DNA of 64,000 bases from Rhizobium sp. RU33A (GCF_900156055.1 NZ_FTMQ01000003.1:62001-126000), one strand, 5' to 3'. Shown: positions 35,597 to 44,757, counted from the first letter of the stretch. Notes: generated by a model not told the origin, from the sequence alone. Program-made: numbers and translations.

Positions 35597-36027
35597 GTTA
35601 AAGGCCTCCTTCTGAGCTCCGCCGCGATCTCGGCTGCCGGGCATGCCGCAATGCCAAAGCTCCGAAGCGCTGAATGGTGGAAGTGTTTGTCATTGGTCAC
35701 GATTCGTCTGGCTCCTGCGGCCAGTGCGCATTCGATGTAAAGCTCGTCCTTGGGGTCATCTAGGACAGGTCGATATCTGAATGCGGGAGACACCAGTCTT
35801 GCCTGCTGCAGCAGTGCATTCAACACAGTGTCCACGTCGCCGCTGGTTATGGGCGAGTATTGCCCCAGGATGCCGGTTCGCTTGAGTACGTCCTCGTATT
35901 CAAGTGCAACAGCAGGCGACATGGCGAATGACAATTGCCCGTTGAGCATTGCCCTCAGAACCACATGCGATGCGCCGAGCGAAGAACGTAGAGCCGCCAG
36001 AATGATGTTAACATCAACAACGATCAT
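35593..36027 (-). CDS. PIN-domain toxin (TIGR00305-like)
   Basis: A 144-residue PIN-fold nuclease. Conserved acidic positions appear in MIVVDVNIILAAL, ALEYEDVLKR, DDPKDELYIECALAAGARRIVTNDKHF, matching the subgroup annotated as putative toxin component of toxin-antitoxin systems. Toxin-first gene order differs from VapBC. The ATG at 36027 lies 11 bases downstream of a perfect 20-bp palindrome. Confidence 0.87.
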   Translation of the reverse strand: MIVVDVNIILAALRSSLGASHVVLRAMLNGQLSFAMSPAVALEYEDVLKRTGILGQYSPITSGDVDTVLNALLQQARLVSPAFRYRPVLDDPKDELYIECALAAGARRIVTNDKHFHHSALRSFGIAACPAAEIAAELRRRPLT

Positions 36028-36037
36028 GCCCCTACAA

Positions 36038-36057
36038 TGATATCACATGTGATATCA
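36038..36057. promoter_or_regulatory. Perfect 20-bp palindromic operator of the PIN/RHH operon
   Basis: TGATATCACATGTGATATCA is exactly self-complementary over 20 bases and sits 11-30 bases upstream of the toxin start, so it overlaps the promoter or transcription start. It is the longest uninterrupted palindrome noticed in the window. A ribbon-helix-helix dimer pair is the expected ligand. Confidence 0.7.
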
Positions 36058-36075
36058 GTCAAGGAGTCTGGCAGC

Positions 36076-36492
36076 TCACACCAGCCGGCGTGCCGCCTCT
36101 TCGCGGATCCGCTGGATCATCGAGCGCAACCCGTTGGCGCGCTGCGCCGTCAGGTGTTCGAGAAGGCCAAGCTGCTTGAAGAGATCGAGCGCATCGAAGC
36201 TGACCACGTCGGACGCCTTCTTGCCGGAATAGGCGGCCAGCACGATCGCCACGAGACCGCGCACGATGAAGGCATCGCTGTCGCCACGAAAGGTCATGTC
36301 CGGATCGGAGCCGTCGCTTGAGGACACCGAGAGCCAGACCTGGCTCGCGCAGCCCTGCACCTTGTTCTCGGCGGACTTCTCGCTGTCGGGCAGATCCGGC
36401 AGTGCCTTGCCGAGCTCGATGACGTAGCGCATCCGGTCCTCCCAATCATCCAGGAAGCCGAAGTCGTCGATCATCTCGTTCAAATTAGCCAT
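36076..36492 (-). CDS. sufE: Cysteine desulfuration protein SufE
   Basis: A 138-residue SufE homologue. It accepts sulfur from SufS during Fe-S cluster assembly. The sulfur-accepting Cys is near residue 48 in NKVQGCASQVWL, preceded by IELGKALPDLPD. The C-terminal region is conserved (RANGLRSMIQRIREEA). The rest of the suf operon is not in this window, as is common in Rhizobiaceae, where a separate sufE occurs. Start ATG at 36492. Confidence 0.93.
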   Translation of the reverse strand: MANLNEMIDDFGFLDDWEDRMRYVIELGKALPDLPDSEKSAENKVQGCASQVWLSVSSSDGSDPDMTFRGDSDAFIVRGLVAIVLAAYSGKKASDVVSFDALDLFKQLGLLEHLTAQRANGLRSMIQRIREEAARRLV

Positions 36493-36766
36493 GCTGCACC
36501 CGCTTGTTACGTCGGACCCATATAGTTGAGACCGACAGGCTTTTGAACTGGCTGCGGCAATGAAAGCGTTGCTTGAGCGAAGCCCGAAAAAAGAAAAGCC
36601 ACGCAGCTTGCGCCACGCGGCCCGGCAAATGCCGAATTCAGTCAGGGACAGGCAGACAGGCATCCGGTCTATGGCAGAACCGGCTGCAAGGCAGGGAGGG
36701 GGGCGGCTATCCGCCCCGGAATTCATCAGATGACCGCTTGAGCGTCGGTCAAGCGCGTCCAAGCCC

Positions 36767-37231
36767 TCATGGCTTTGGCGGCTGGTAGGGTTTCGGCAGA
36801 TGCCTCGGCCGTTCCGTCGGTGTCACCGTGCCGGTGATGACAGGCGCTTCGGTGTCGGCACTGACGAGTTGCGGGCTCGCGACCTGCGGCCGGATGATCT
36901 CGACCGCACCACTCTGGGGAGCCGGGATCTCGTCGGCGACGACCGCCGCACCATCCTCGGTGAACTGTTGGTCGAGCAACTGATAGGCGACGAGTGCCCC
37001 TTCGCGGGCCCGCTGACCGAGCGCCTGGAAGGTCTGGGCACCCTTTTCGCAAACCTCGGGCTTCTCGACGCAGAGCGAGGTGACATACTCATAGGCACCG
37101 CTTGCGGCGGTGATGGCAGCACCCATGTCGAAGCTGGCACCGTCCTTTTCCTCTGCAGGCGGCGCCGCGAGGAAGGACAGCGCGACAAGCGTCGCGGTGC
37201 AATAGAAAGTTCCCTTGATCAGAAACCACAT
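36767..37231 (-). CDS. DUF5330 domain-containing exported protein
   Basis: A protein of about 154 residues with an N-terminal hydrophobic segment (MWFLIKGTFYCTATLVALSFLAAP), a short conserved DUF5330 part with two cysteines (EYVTSLCVEKPEVCEKG), and a long disordered C-terminal tail rich in Pro, Ser and Thr (HLPKPYQPPKP). It probably sits in the periplasm anchored by the N-terminal helix. I chose the ATG at 37231 because GGTGAAG precedes it; a TTG at 37243 is the alternative. Function unknown. Confidence 0.75.
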   Translation of the reverse strand: MWFLIKGTFYCTATLVALSFLAAPPAEEKDGASFDMGAAITAASGAYEYVTSLCVEKPEVCEKGAQTFQALGQRAREGALVAYQLLDQQFTEDGAAVVADEIPAPQSGAVEIIRPQVASPQLVSADTEAPVITGTVTPTERPRHLPKPYQPPKP

Positions 37232-37665
37232 GGTCTTCACCAAATCCCTGTTGCCGGTCTTTGCCGGAACGGTCCGGGTTTCTCCCCGAACTCATGAATT
37301 CCACCCTAGGTTTGATTCGCGAAAATCGATTTGCCAAAGACGGTCGGTTTTGATGCGAATTCGACTAAAATTTGAGTGATCTCCCCATTTCGGGACGCGT
37401 CGATAAAAGTTTAGCGGTCAGCGTTAAGCATAAATGTGGCGCTGGCCCCGCAATCCACCGCTTTTGGTCTCATGCCGTCGACACAAATCTTAACGACCAT
37501 CGGAAAACTTGAATGATTTCAGTGCTTACGCCCCGTTAACCATGATTTGGAAAGCCTCGTTCGGCTGTCCTGTTTCGGGTCAGAACGGCTGAGCTGGGGC
37601 CCTTCCGGGGCTCTGCCTTATCTATTCCTTAAGCGCGTCGGCCTATCCTCAGACCCATAAATCAG
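37232..37665. other. 434-bp intergenic region between divergent genes
   Basis: No gene is seen. It holds both promoters for the DUF5330 and sensor-kinase genes. A weak CtrA-like site (TTAA, 7 bases, TTGG) occurs at 37536-37550. It is AT-richer than the flanking coding sequence. Whether it holds a small RNA cannot be decided by eye. Confidence 0.3.
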
Positions 37666-39231
37666 ATGAACCGGTCGCGGATTTCTGGCGTGGTTGTATT
37701 GCGTAAAATGTCGGCTGCACTGACGGTAAAGATGGACGGGCTCCTGGCCCGTCTTCTCGTGCGTCATGCTGTCGGCCGTCCGGTCGACCGGGCCGAGATT
37801 GTCGCCTTGCGCAGGCTGACCTTTGCGGTTCTGCCCGTGATCGTCGCGGTGCCCGCCATTCTCACTCTGGTCTTTGGCGTCGCCACCGGCCTGCCGATCG
37901 GTTTTGCCCTCGTTACCGCCCTTTATCTTCTCGCAGCCCTGGCGCTGGTCTCGGGCCTTCGCCTCGGAAGCGAGCGGGACGAAGCCAAGACGGTCCTCGC
38001 AACCATCCCGACTGACCCTTACGAATACTGCCCCGGCCTTTTCCTGACGCTCGATGCGACGGGAATTGTGCGCGCGGCCGGTGGTCGCGACCGTCAGATG
38101 TTCCTCTCCTTCCTGCGCGAGCCGCTGTCGCGCGCTTTTGTCGAGCAGGTGCATGTTTCCGACCGTCTGGCCTTCGTCCAGGCGCTCGACGAGCTCCGCC
38201 TCGGTGCCGATGTCGTCGTGACGGATCTCAGGCTCGACCGCCCGGTGATCGGCCTCGATCAGGCCCAGTTCCTCAATGTCCGTCTCGACATGACCGCCGT
38301 TCGCTCCGACGATGGTACGCTTGCCGGTGTCCGCGCCCAGATGCTCGACATTGAGGGCGAGATGCTGATGCGCGACGAAGTCGCCCGCAAGGAAGAAGAA
38401 GCAAGCGCCGCCCACGAGATCAAGAGCCGCTTCCTGGCCGCCGTCAGCCACGAGATGCGCACGCCGCTCAACGCGATCCTTGGTTTCTCCGATATCCTGA
38501 TCGGCGAGTATTTCGGCAAGCTCGAAAACGACCGCCAGCGCGAATACGTCCAGCTGATCCGCCAATCCGGCGCGCACCTGCTCTCTGTCGTCAACACCAT
38601 GCTCGACATGTCGAAGATCGAGGCCGGCCGCTACGAACTGATGCTAGAGGATGTCGATCTCGCGCAGTCGCTGACCGAATGCGAACGCATGCTTTCGCTG
38701 CAGGCCCAGACCAAGGGCGTCAAGCTGACCAGCCGTCTGCCCAAGGGCCTCGGCGAAATCTCGGCGGACGGCCGCGCGCTGCGCCAGATCGTCATCAACC
38801 TTGTCGGCAATGCCATCAAGTTCACCGATGCCGGTGGCGCCGTGAACATCGATGCCACAAGACAGGGCAACGACGTCACGATCAGCATCAGCGACACCGG
38901 TATCGGCATCTCCCCGGACAAGATGGCGCTGCTCGGTCGCCCGTTTACACAAGTGCAGAACGATCTCAATCGCAACTACGAGGGTTCCGGCCTTGGCCTT
39001 TCGCTGGTAAAGGGATTGACGGCGCTCCATGGCGGCACCTTCAGGATCGAAAGCCGTGCAGGCGAGGGCACCGTGGTCTTGGTGACGCTGCCGGCAGACG
39101 GTTCGGGCGCCAGGGCTGCCGGTGAAACGAACATGGTCGAATTCCCGCCGCGCCTTGCCGAGACGGGGAGTGAACTGACAAGGGGTGGGAAAGCACCGGG
39201 GCATGACGAAGCGAAAGCGAAAATCGCCTGA
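37666..39231 (+). CDS. Membrane sensor histidine kinase
   Basis: A 521-residue kinase with two N-terminal transmembrane helices (residues about 50-105, FAVLPVIVAVPAILTLVFGV and IGFALVTALYLLAALALV), a PAS-like sensor region (EYCPGLFLTLDATGIVRAAGG), a HisKA domain with the phosphoacceptor His near residue 262 in VSHEMRTPLNAILGF, and an ATPase domain with IVINLVGNAIKFT, DTGIGISPDKM and GLGLSLVKGL. It is a hybrid-free orthodox kinase. Its 3' end overlaps the next gene by 29 bases. No start-proximal ribosome site is obvious; an ATG at 37708 is also possible. Confidence 0.87.
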   Translation: MNRSRISGVVVLRKMSAALTVKMDGLLARLLVRHAVGRPVDRAEIVALRRLTFAVLPVIVAVPAILTLVFGVATGLPIGFALVTALYLLAALALVSGLRLGSERDEAKTVLATIPTDPYEYCPGLFLTLDATGIVRAAGGRDRQMFLSFLREPLSRAFVEQVHVSDRLAFVQALDELRLGADVVVTDLRLDRPVIGLDQAQFLNVRLDMTAVRSDDGTLAGVRAQMLDIEGEMLMRDEVARKEEEASAAHEIKSRFLAAVSHEMRTPLNAILGFSDILIGEYFGKLENDRQREYVQLIRQSGAHLLSVVNTMLDMSKIEAGRYELMLEDVDLAQSLTECERMLSLQAQTKGVKLTSRLPKGLGEISADGRALRQIVINLVGNAIKFTDAGGAVNIDATRQGNDVTISISDTGIGISPDKMALLGRPFTQVQNDLNRNYEGSGLGLSLVKGLTALHGGTFRIESRAGEGTVVLVTLPADGSGARAAGETNMVEFPPRLAETGSELTRGGKAPGHDEAKAKIA

Positions 39232-40213
39232 GAAGAAGAAGGCGGGCTCGAAGGTCCTCCTGGCACTCTCGACGGCCGCTGGCGCCCTTGCGCGGCTTGC
39301 CGGACGTCATCCGCGCGCCGTGGGTGGCGCTTTCTGCTTTACGCTCGTCTTCGGCACGATTGCCGCCAATGCCCTCTGGTACCAGCCGGGTCAGCATCCC
39401 TCGCCATTCCTGCGCACCCGCGATGCTGCCGATTTCACCGCCCTTGCCGGCACGCCGCGCAGCCCGCTGTTGAGCGAACAGGACGCGGACAACGTCACGA
39501 CCTTTCGCATCGAACGCGAAAGGCCTGGCAACGAAACGACACCCTCGGATACGACCGAAGCCCGTCCGGCCGCGGCGCCGGCTCAAACCGCGACCTCCGT
39601 CTCGCCCGTGCCCGCGAGCCTTCCCGCCAATGCCGCGGAGACAGCCGGCCTCATTCGCCAGGTCCAGGGTGAACTCCTGCGCCGCGGTCTCTACGATGGC
39701 GAGGCAGACGGCGTCATCGGGCCGCGCACCGAAACCGCCATTGCTATCTTCCAGAAGACCGTCGGCATGGAAGCGAACGGCCTCGTGACCCCGGAACTCC
39801 TGGCAGCGCTCACGCTCGATCGCGGCATCACCGCCGCCGTTCCGGCGCAGCGCCCGGTGATGGATGTCGAGGCGCCGGGAGAAGACCCGGTTGCCGCTGC
39901 CATCCGCAATTCCGAAGCCCAGGTGGTGACCGCGCCGCGGCGTCCGGTGACCGCCGCTCAGCCGGTTCCACCGAAAACCGTCGAACCGACGGCCCCACCG
40001 CCGGTCCAGCAGGCGAACTTCGATCCGGGCCTCGTCATGGAGATCCAGCGAGGCCTCTCCAACATGGCCTACAAGAACATCCGCATCGACGGTGTGCCGG
40101 GGGAAGACACCCGTGCCGCCATTCGACGCTTCGAGCGCCACTACCAGCTGCCGGAAACCGGCGAGCCGAGCGCGGCCGTCTTGAAGAAGCTGAAATCCAT
40201 CGGCGCCCTTTGA
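39203..40213 (+). CDS. Membrane-anchored protein with two peptidoglycan-binding domains
   Basis: A 336-residue protein with a basic cytoplasmic N-terminus (MTKRKRKSPEKKK), a transmembrane helix (AVGGAFCFTLVFGTIAANALW) and two PG_binding_1 repeats: IRQVQGELLRRGLYDGEADGVIGPRTETAIAIFQ and IQRGLSNMAYKNIRIDGVPGEDTRAAIRRFERHYQLPETG, linked by a Pro/Ala-rich segment. It would bind the periplasmic cell wall. It overlaps the histidine kinase gene by 29 bases, so the two are translationally coupled and may share an envelope-sensing role. Confidence 0.87.
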   Translation: MTKRKRKSPEKKKAGSKVLLALSTAAGALARLAGRHPRAVGGAFCFTLVFGTIAANALWYQPGQHPSPFLRTRDAADFTALAGTPRSPLLSEQDADNVTTFRIERERPGNETTPSDTTEARPAAAPAQTATSVSPVPASLPANAAETAGLIRQVQGELLRRGLYDGEADGVIGPRTETAIAIFQKTVGMEANGLVTPELLAALTLDRGITAAVPAQRPVMDVEAPGEDPVAAAIRNSEAQVVTAPRRPVTAAQPVPPKTVEPTAPPPVQQANFDPGLVMEIQRGLSNMAYKNIRIDGVPGEDTRAAIRRFERHYQLPETGEPSAAVLKKLKSIGAL

Positions 40214-40460
40214 TCATGTGCCACTGAAGCGGCGGCGGCTCTAGTCCATCCAGGGCAACAAGCCCAGATGTGCCGCAGCCGGCGCTGTGAAGCTTGTCGA
40301 ATACAGGCTCTCCCCCGCCTCGATGCTCCGGTCCCATCTGAAAATTGCTTGCGACCGAGCTTCCCCCGGACTTTCGTCTAGGCGAATTTTCGTAGTCCCT
40401 AACGAAAGGGCTCATTAAGCTTAACAGATGTAGACTCCTTCAATTGGAGGAGGATGATCC

Positions 40461-41924
40461 ATGACTGCTGCGATGAACGCGCGACACGATGACGACCATC
40501 AGCCGGATGTGGCGGAGACCCCGCGGCATCAGGAGAACGATGCAGCCACCTTGCGCGGCATCGTCCAGCGGTTGGCCGAAGAGGCCTCGACGCTCGGCAT
40601 CGATCTCGTCGATATCGCCGGAGCGATCCAGGACGTCGCCGGCATTTCCAAACGCCATGCGGTGACCTTCGACGGTGTTACCCGAACAGCGCTGTCGATC
40701 GCCGAAACCAATCGCGATGTCGCCGTCACACTGCGCGAGACCGACCAGACCGCCGGCGAGGCACGCCGCATGCTGACGGATTCGGCCACCCGGCTCACCG
40801 GCGCGGTCGGAAAGATCGACCACATGGTCGAGACATCGGAAGAAATCGGCACCGAGATCGGCAGCTTTTCGCTGTCGCTATCCGAAGTCGACAAGGTCGC
40901 GGAAGAGATCGGCACCATCGCCCGCCAGACCAATCTGCTTGCACTGAATGCTGCGATCGAAGCCGCCCGTGCGGGTGAGGCCGGCAAGGGCTTTGCCGTG
41001 GTCGCAACAGAAGTCCGCGCGCTCGCACTGCAGACGTCGCAGGCGACCGGCGCCATCCAGGAAACCCTGAACCAGATCCGCCAGAAGATCGTCCGCCTGA
41101 CCGATGCCGGCCGGGGTGCCACCGCCAGCGCCCGCGACGTGCGCGAGACCTCCCAGGCGATGAACGCTTCCTTCTCGGCCATGGAACAGGTCATCACTCG
41201 CATTCTCGACGGCTCTTCCGCCATGGCCCAGACGACCGATCAGGTCGATCGCCAGTGCTCGGAATTCGTCGCGACCCTCAGCGACATGTCCGCCGAAGTC
41301 CGCCAGTCCGACCATCACCTGCAGCAGACCGCCGGCCGTGTCGACAAGGTGGTGGCTCTCTCGGAAACGCTGATCCAGCTGACCGCGAGTGCCGGCATCC
41401 GCACTGCCGACAGCGACTGGATCGACACCGCCGTCGATGTCGCCGCCCGAATTTCGCACGCCTTCCAGCAGGCCGTCGACAGCGGCCGGATCCGTTCGAG
41501 CGACCTCTTTGACCGGAATTATCGTCCGATCCCGGGAACTGATCCTGTGCAGATGATGACCGGTTTCACAGAATTCACCGACCAGGTTCTGCCCGGGATC
41601 ATCGAGCCGATCGCCGCCTCGTCGGACCGTATCGGCTTCTGTGCCGCCGTCGACGAAAACGGCTATCTGCCGACCCACAACAAGAAGTTCTCCGCACCGC
41701 AGCGCCCGGGCGACACGGTCTGGAACACCGCCAACTGTCGCAACCGCCGCATCTTCAACGACCGCGTCGGCCTCTCCGCTGGCCGCTCGACGGCCCCCTT
41801 CCTCGTCCAGACCTACCGCCGCGACATGGGCGGCGGCAATTTCGTCTTGATGAAGGACATCTCCGCCCCGATCTTCGTCGGCGGAAGGCATTGGGGTGGG
41901 TTGAGGCTGGCGGTGAAGGTGTAA
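40461..41924 (+). CDS. Soluble methyl-accepting chemotaxis protein
   Basis: A 487-residue chemoreceptor without a transmembrane segment. The signalling hairpin tip ([20 protein letters not shown], then [17 protein letters not shown], residues about 150-185) lies in the N-terminal half. The C-terminal part contains a distinct domain ([22 protein letters not shown] to [19 protein letters not shown]) that is the probable cytosolic sensor, similar to C-terminal modules of other rhizobial soluble transducers. The start has a strong GGAGGAGGA site. No che genes are close. Confidence 0.9.
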   Translation: MTAAMNARHDDDHQPDVAETPRHQENDAATLRGIVQRLAEEASTLGIDLVDIAGAIQDVAGISKRHAVTFDGVTRTALSIAETNRDVAVTLRETDQTAGEARRMLTDSATRLTGAVGKIDHMVETSEEIGTEIGSFSLSLSEVDKVAEEIGTIARQTNLLALNAAIEAARAGEAGKGFAVVATEVRALALQTSQATGAIQETLNQIRQKIVRLTDAGRGATASARDVRETSQAMNASFSAMEQVITRILDGSSAMAQTTDQVDRQCSEFVATLSDMSAEVRQSDHHLQQTAGRVDKVVALSETLIQLTASAGIRTADSDWIDTAVDVAARISHAFQQAVDSGRIRSSDLFDRNYRPIPGTDPVQMMTGFTEFTDQVLPGIIEPIAASSDRIGFCAAVDENGYLPTHNKKFSAPQRPGDTVWNTANCRNRRIFNDRVGLSAGRSTAPFLVQTYRRDMGGGNFVLMKDISAPIFVGGRHWGGLRLAVKV

Positions 41925-42041
41925 AGCGTCGCTTGACGCCTTCTGTGACGCGCCGCATGTCACCTTTTGCGCAATTCTGATAAGTTGCCTACATTCCTGG
42001 GTTGTGCGATGTTGCGCTCGCTAGACTGTGGGAGCTTGGCG

Positions 42042-42611
42042 ATGTCGCGGAGTGATGAAGAGCGCAGAAGACTCGACGCGCTCTATGGACCCGCTCTTCC
42101 TGCCGGTGGAAACGGTATCCAGCCCCACGAGATGTCCGTCTCTCCGCGAAGCCGCCAGAAGCTCGACCAGAGATCTGCTGTAGGCCTCGCGGACTATCTT
42201 GCGCAGCTATTAGATCTGAGCCTCAGCAACCTTTTCCCCGAAATCTTCCATTTGCTTTGGATTGTCGATGAAGACGGTGACCTATGGTTTTCCGTTCAGG
42301 AGGTCATCGATGGAAGCGCCGCCACCATTGGCATCCTTCCAAAGGCAGTCCAAGCCCGTCCGCTCAACTTGCAGAAGCTGGGACACCCGACACTGATCGG
42401 CGATCAGCGCAAGCTCGGCCGCATTGGCGGAGAGCTTGTCTTCGATCCGAATGATCCAGAGGGCAGCGGTCGGAGCTTCTGTCTCACTAACGCTTCCGGA
42501 CGATATGGTTTGCGACCCGGCCAGCGTATGGAGCATCTTCAGGCTGTCGCTGGTAAATTCGCAGAGAATGGCCTACATTTCTGGTTAGACTTCCAGACAC
42601 CTCGACACTGA
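42042..42611 (+). CDS. Unrecognised protein, first gene of an unknown pair
   Basis: A 189-residue protein from the ATG at 42042 (GGGAG at good spacing); longer frames to 41967 are unlikely. The N-terminal part (RRRLDALYGPALPAGGNGI) is polar; a middle hydrophobic helix (LLDLSLSNLFPEIFHLLWIV) is followed by EDGDLWFSVQEVIDG and a Gly-rich region. No known motif was recognised and composition differs from neighbours. It is followed at 10 bases by the 42622 gene, indicating a two-gene unit. Confidence 0.6.
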   Translation: MSRSDEERRRLDALYGPALPAGGNGIQPHEMSVSPRSRQKLDQRSAVGLADYLAQLLDLSLSNLFPEIFHLLWIVDEDGDLWFSVQEVIDGSAATIGILPKAVQARPLNLQKLGHPTLIGDQRKLGRIGGELVFDPNDPEGSGRSFCLTNASGRYGLRPGQRMEHLQAVAGKFAENGLHFWLDFQTPRH

Positions 42612-42621
42612 CAGGGTAGTT

Positions 42622-42948
42622 ATGGTTGACATCCCGAACATGCGTCCTTCCATTCTCCGGAAGCTGCATGAGAACCTAGCCGAGCCGGACTACGCCGAGG
42701 AATTCCTTGCGAGTCTAGCAAGTTATCTGGCAAGTGCCGCCCCCGATGGTGGCGTGGATTCTGATCGCCTCAACGTCGTCGGTCTACAGCTCAGCAATGC
42801 GAAGGTCTGGGATTATCTCAAGCCCGCGGATGTCATGAAGCGCGCAGGCCATATCTCTTCAGAAGTGCTTCTCACCTTCACATCGGGCATGCCGGATGCT
42901 GTCGCCCGATCTTTTCTTGAAACGCGTGTGCGCGACGCGGCCGAGTAG
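42622..42948 (+). CDS. Unrecognised small protein, second gene of the pair
   Basis: A 108-residue acidic helical protein (RPSILRKLHENLAEPDYAEEFLASLASYLASAAPDGG, then GISS-type helices ending in FLETRVRDAAE). No known domain is recognised. Size, acidity and close linkage would fit an immunity or antitoxin partner for the preceding gene, but this is inference only. The ATG at 42622 has AGGGTAG upstream. Confidence 0.55.
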   Translation: MVDIPNMRPSILRKLHENLAEPDYAEEFLASLASYLASAAPDGGVDSDRLNVVGLQLSNAKVWDYLKPADVMKRAGHISSEVLLTFTSGMPDAVARSFLETRVRDAAE

Positions 42949-43033
42949 ATGGCGAACCACGGCTGCGACGTCAGCGCCTTTAACGCTCCGTCCAACCCTC
43001 GACGCCGCCCACGCAATCCCCTAAACCTAGCCC

Positions 43034-43381
43034 ATGCGCATCCGCTCCGACATCTTCGTCTCCGCACTCACCCGCCGCGTCTTCTCCGACGGGGGCTATG
43101 CTGCGGTCGTTGCCAAGGGTTCGGAGGCCTCGGGCGCCATCTTCGTGCGCCAGCGCTTCCGCGATGGTCTGGAGACGCTGTATGGCCCAGCCCCTCAGGC
43201 CATGATCCTCGACGAGACACGCGACGACCGGACCTTCGAGCCGCGCCTCATGCGTGCCGAGCCCGAGGCCGTGGAGGCTCTGATCGTCCGGGAGCACAAG
43301 TTCGACAGCGATCTCTGGCTGGTCGAGATCGAGGTGGAGGATCTCGGGACATACCTGAGGCTGGCGGATACGAAAGATTGA
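43034..43381 (+). CDS. DUF1491 family protein
   Basis: A 115-residue protein typical of Rhizobiales DUF1491: MRIRSDIFVSALTRRVF, the AAVVAKGSEASGAIFVRQRF strand pair, LYGPAP, and the C-terminal KFDSDLWLVEIEVED. The family has unknown function. Start at 43034 lies just before the conserved residues. The gene is separated from the unknown pair by an 85-bp gap and followed by a repeat. Confidence 0.88.
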   Translation: MRIRSDIFVSALTRRVFSDGGYAAVVAKGSEASGAIFVRQRFRDGLETLYGPAPQAMILDETRDDRTFEPRLMRAEPEAVEALIVREHKFDSDLWLVEIEVEDLGTYLRLADTKD

Positions 43382-43399
43382 GCGGCCAACAAGATGGCA

Positions 43400-43453
43400 T
43401 CTCACCCTCCCCTTGAGGGGGAGGGTCGGCGCAAAGCGCCGGGGTGGGGTGAC
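43400..43453. repeat. Palindromic repeat, half copy of family B
   Basis: CACCCTCCCCTTGAGGGGGAGGGT-like arms followed by a GGCGCAAAGCGCC hairpin and GGGGTGGGGTGA. It is the shortened version of the 19433 and 22506 elements in the convergent gap before the DUF2336 gene. Confidence 0.75.
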
Positions 43454-43539
43454 AACCGGCGACGGCGGCTGCGAAAAAACCACACACAAGCAGGCACGCC
43501 TACCGCTTACTGCCTTTGCCTATTGCCTACACTGGGCTT

Positions 43540-44691
43540 CTACCGCTTGCGCGCCCGGAGAACCTGCCGCCCATGCTCGTCGCCCACTGGCTGGCGCTTG
43601 GCCGCAACCTGGTTGGCCGCAGCAAGCGGGGTGACGACCGCGGCAGTCTCACGCCCGCCGGCATCACGCGCGTCGATCGTCTGCTCCTCGCCGGCAAAGG
43701 TATAGCGGTCGGCACGGATCCAGCTGTCGATCCGGGCTTCGGCCTGGTCCGGGTCCATGCCCAACAGGAGGTTCTCCGCCCGGCTCGCACCGTTCTCGCG
43801 ACGCGCGAGATGCGGGTAAATGTGCTCGAGGATGAAAATCGCGTCGCGATCCTCCATGGCAACGCCGGCAAGCGTCGTTGCGAGCTGCCGCCCGGAAATG
43901 TCGAGCAGGATGCGCTCGGCAAGCCAGCGGCTCGAGGTCAGCATGTCGGCGAGCGTCGTTGCAAAGAAGCCGCCGTCATTCGTGCGGGCAAAGCGGACGA
44001 GCAGCGCGGTCTGCACCTGTGTCGCCTGGCGTCGGCCAAGCCGGTCACTGCGGGGCGGTCGCTGCTGATAGGCCATGCGTTTGATCGTCTGGCGCAGCGC
44101 TTCTTCGCGGCTCTCTGCTGCAGGCTCGGCCGCAGCGTTTGATGCGGCGCCCGGCAGGTCGCGCATCTCAAGATCTGTCATCACCATGTCGAAGCTCGAA
44201 GCCGGCGCCTTGGCCGCCTGCAGAGGCTGCATTTCCGGCGCCTGCTCATCGGCCTTCACCTTGTCCTGTCGCGGCGGAAGTGCATGGCGCAGCGACACCA
44301 GCGCGTCGATGACCGTCGGCGACAGCCGCTCGCGCTTGACGATGGCGCGGGCATGGTCGGCGCCTTGCGTGCGCGCGATCATGATCAGCATGTCGTCGGA
44401 GAGTGCCGGAGAGGAGGCAAGAAAGGGCGCGGCGATCGAAATCGGCTGAGAGGCGATGAAGGCGGCAATCGAGAGCGGCAGATTAGGGCTCTGCGAGAGC
44501 GCTGCGACCGCTTCCCGACGCGCTTCGGCAGAGGACCCGGCAAACAGCGGCTGGAACAGCTCGGCAAATTGTCGGAGTTCCGACTTGCCGGGGAAGGAGA
44601 GCGCCTGGAAACTCGTGACCGTGGCCATCAGAACGACATCCTTGTTCCGCGCGCCGGCCGGCCTTTCAAGCTCCCTGAACTGTTCGCTCAC
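43540..44691 (-). CDS. DUF2336 family protein
   Basis: A protein of about 383 residues, largely helical (HEAT-like): FAELFQPLFAGSSAEARREAVAALSQSPNLPLSIAAFIASQPISIAAPFLASSPALSDDML is the characteristic DUF2336 opening, and the rest consists of similar helical units. A Gln/Arg-rich linker (YQQRPPRSDRLGRRQATQ) is visible. The start is uncertain: a GTG at 44691 with TTGGAG is chosen, an ATG at 44628 is the alternative. Family members associate with rhizobial regulation but function is unknown. A CtrA-like site lies about 52 bases upstream. Confidence 0.75.
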   Translation of the reverse strand: MSEQFRELERPAGARNKDVVLMATVTSFQALSFPGKSELRQFAELFQPLFAGSSAEARREAVAALSQSPNLPLSIAAFIASQPISIAAPFLASSPALSDDMLIMIARTQGADHARAIVKRERLSPTVIDALVSLRHALPPRQDKVKADEQAPEMQPLQAAKAPASSFDMVMTDLEMRDLPGAASNAAAEPAAESREEALRQTIKRMAYQQRPPRSDRLGRRQATQVQTALLVRFARTNDGGFFATTLADMLTSSRWLAERILLDISGRQLATTLAGVAMEDRDAIFILEHIYPHLARRENGASRAENLLLGMDPDQAEARIDSWIRADRYTFAGEEQTIDARDAGGRETAAVVTPLAAANQVAAKRQPVGDEHGRQVLRARKR

Positions 44692-44742
44692 GACTACCCA
44701 CTCCAACGCAATACAGATGTGTGCGAGATTAGAACGAATTTG

Positions 44743-44757
44743 TTAGCAAGCTGTTAA
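44743..44757. promoter_or_regulatory. CtrA-like binding site
   Basis: TTAG, seven bases, TTAA matches the CtrA consensus TTAA-N7-TTAA at 7 of 8 conserved positions. It lies in the divergent region between the DUF2336 gene and the 45017 gene. The remaining 325-bp gap shows no other feature. Confidence 0.35.
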
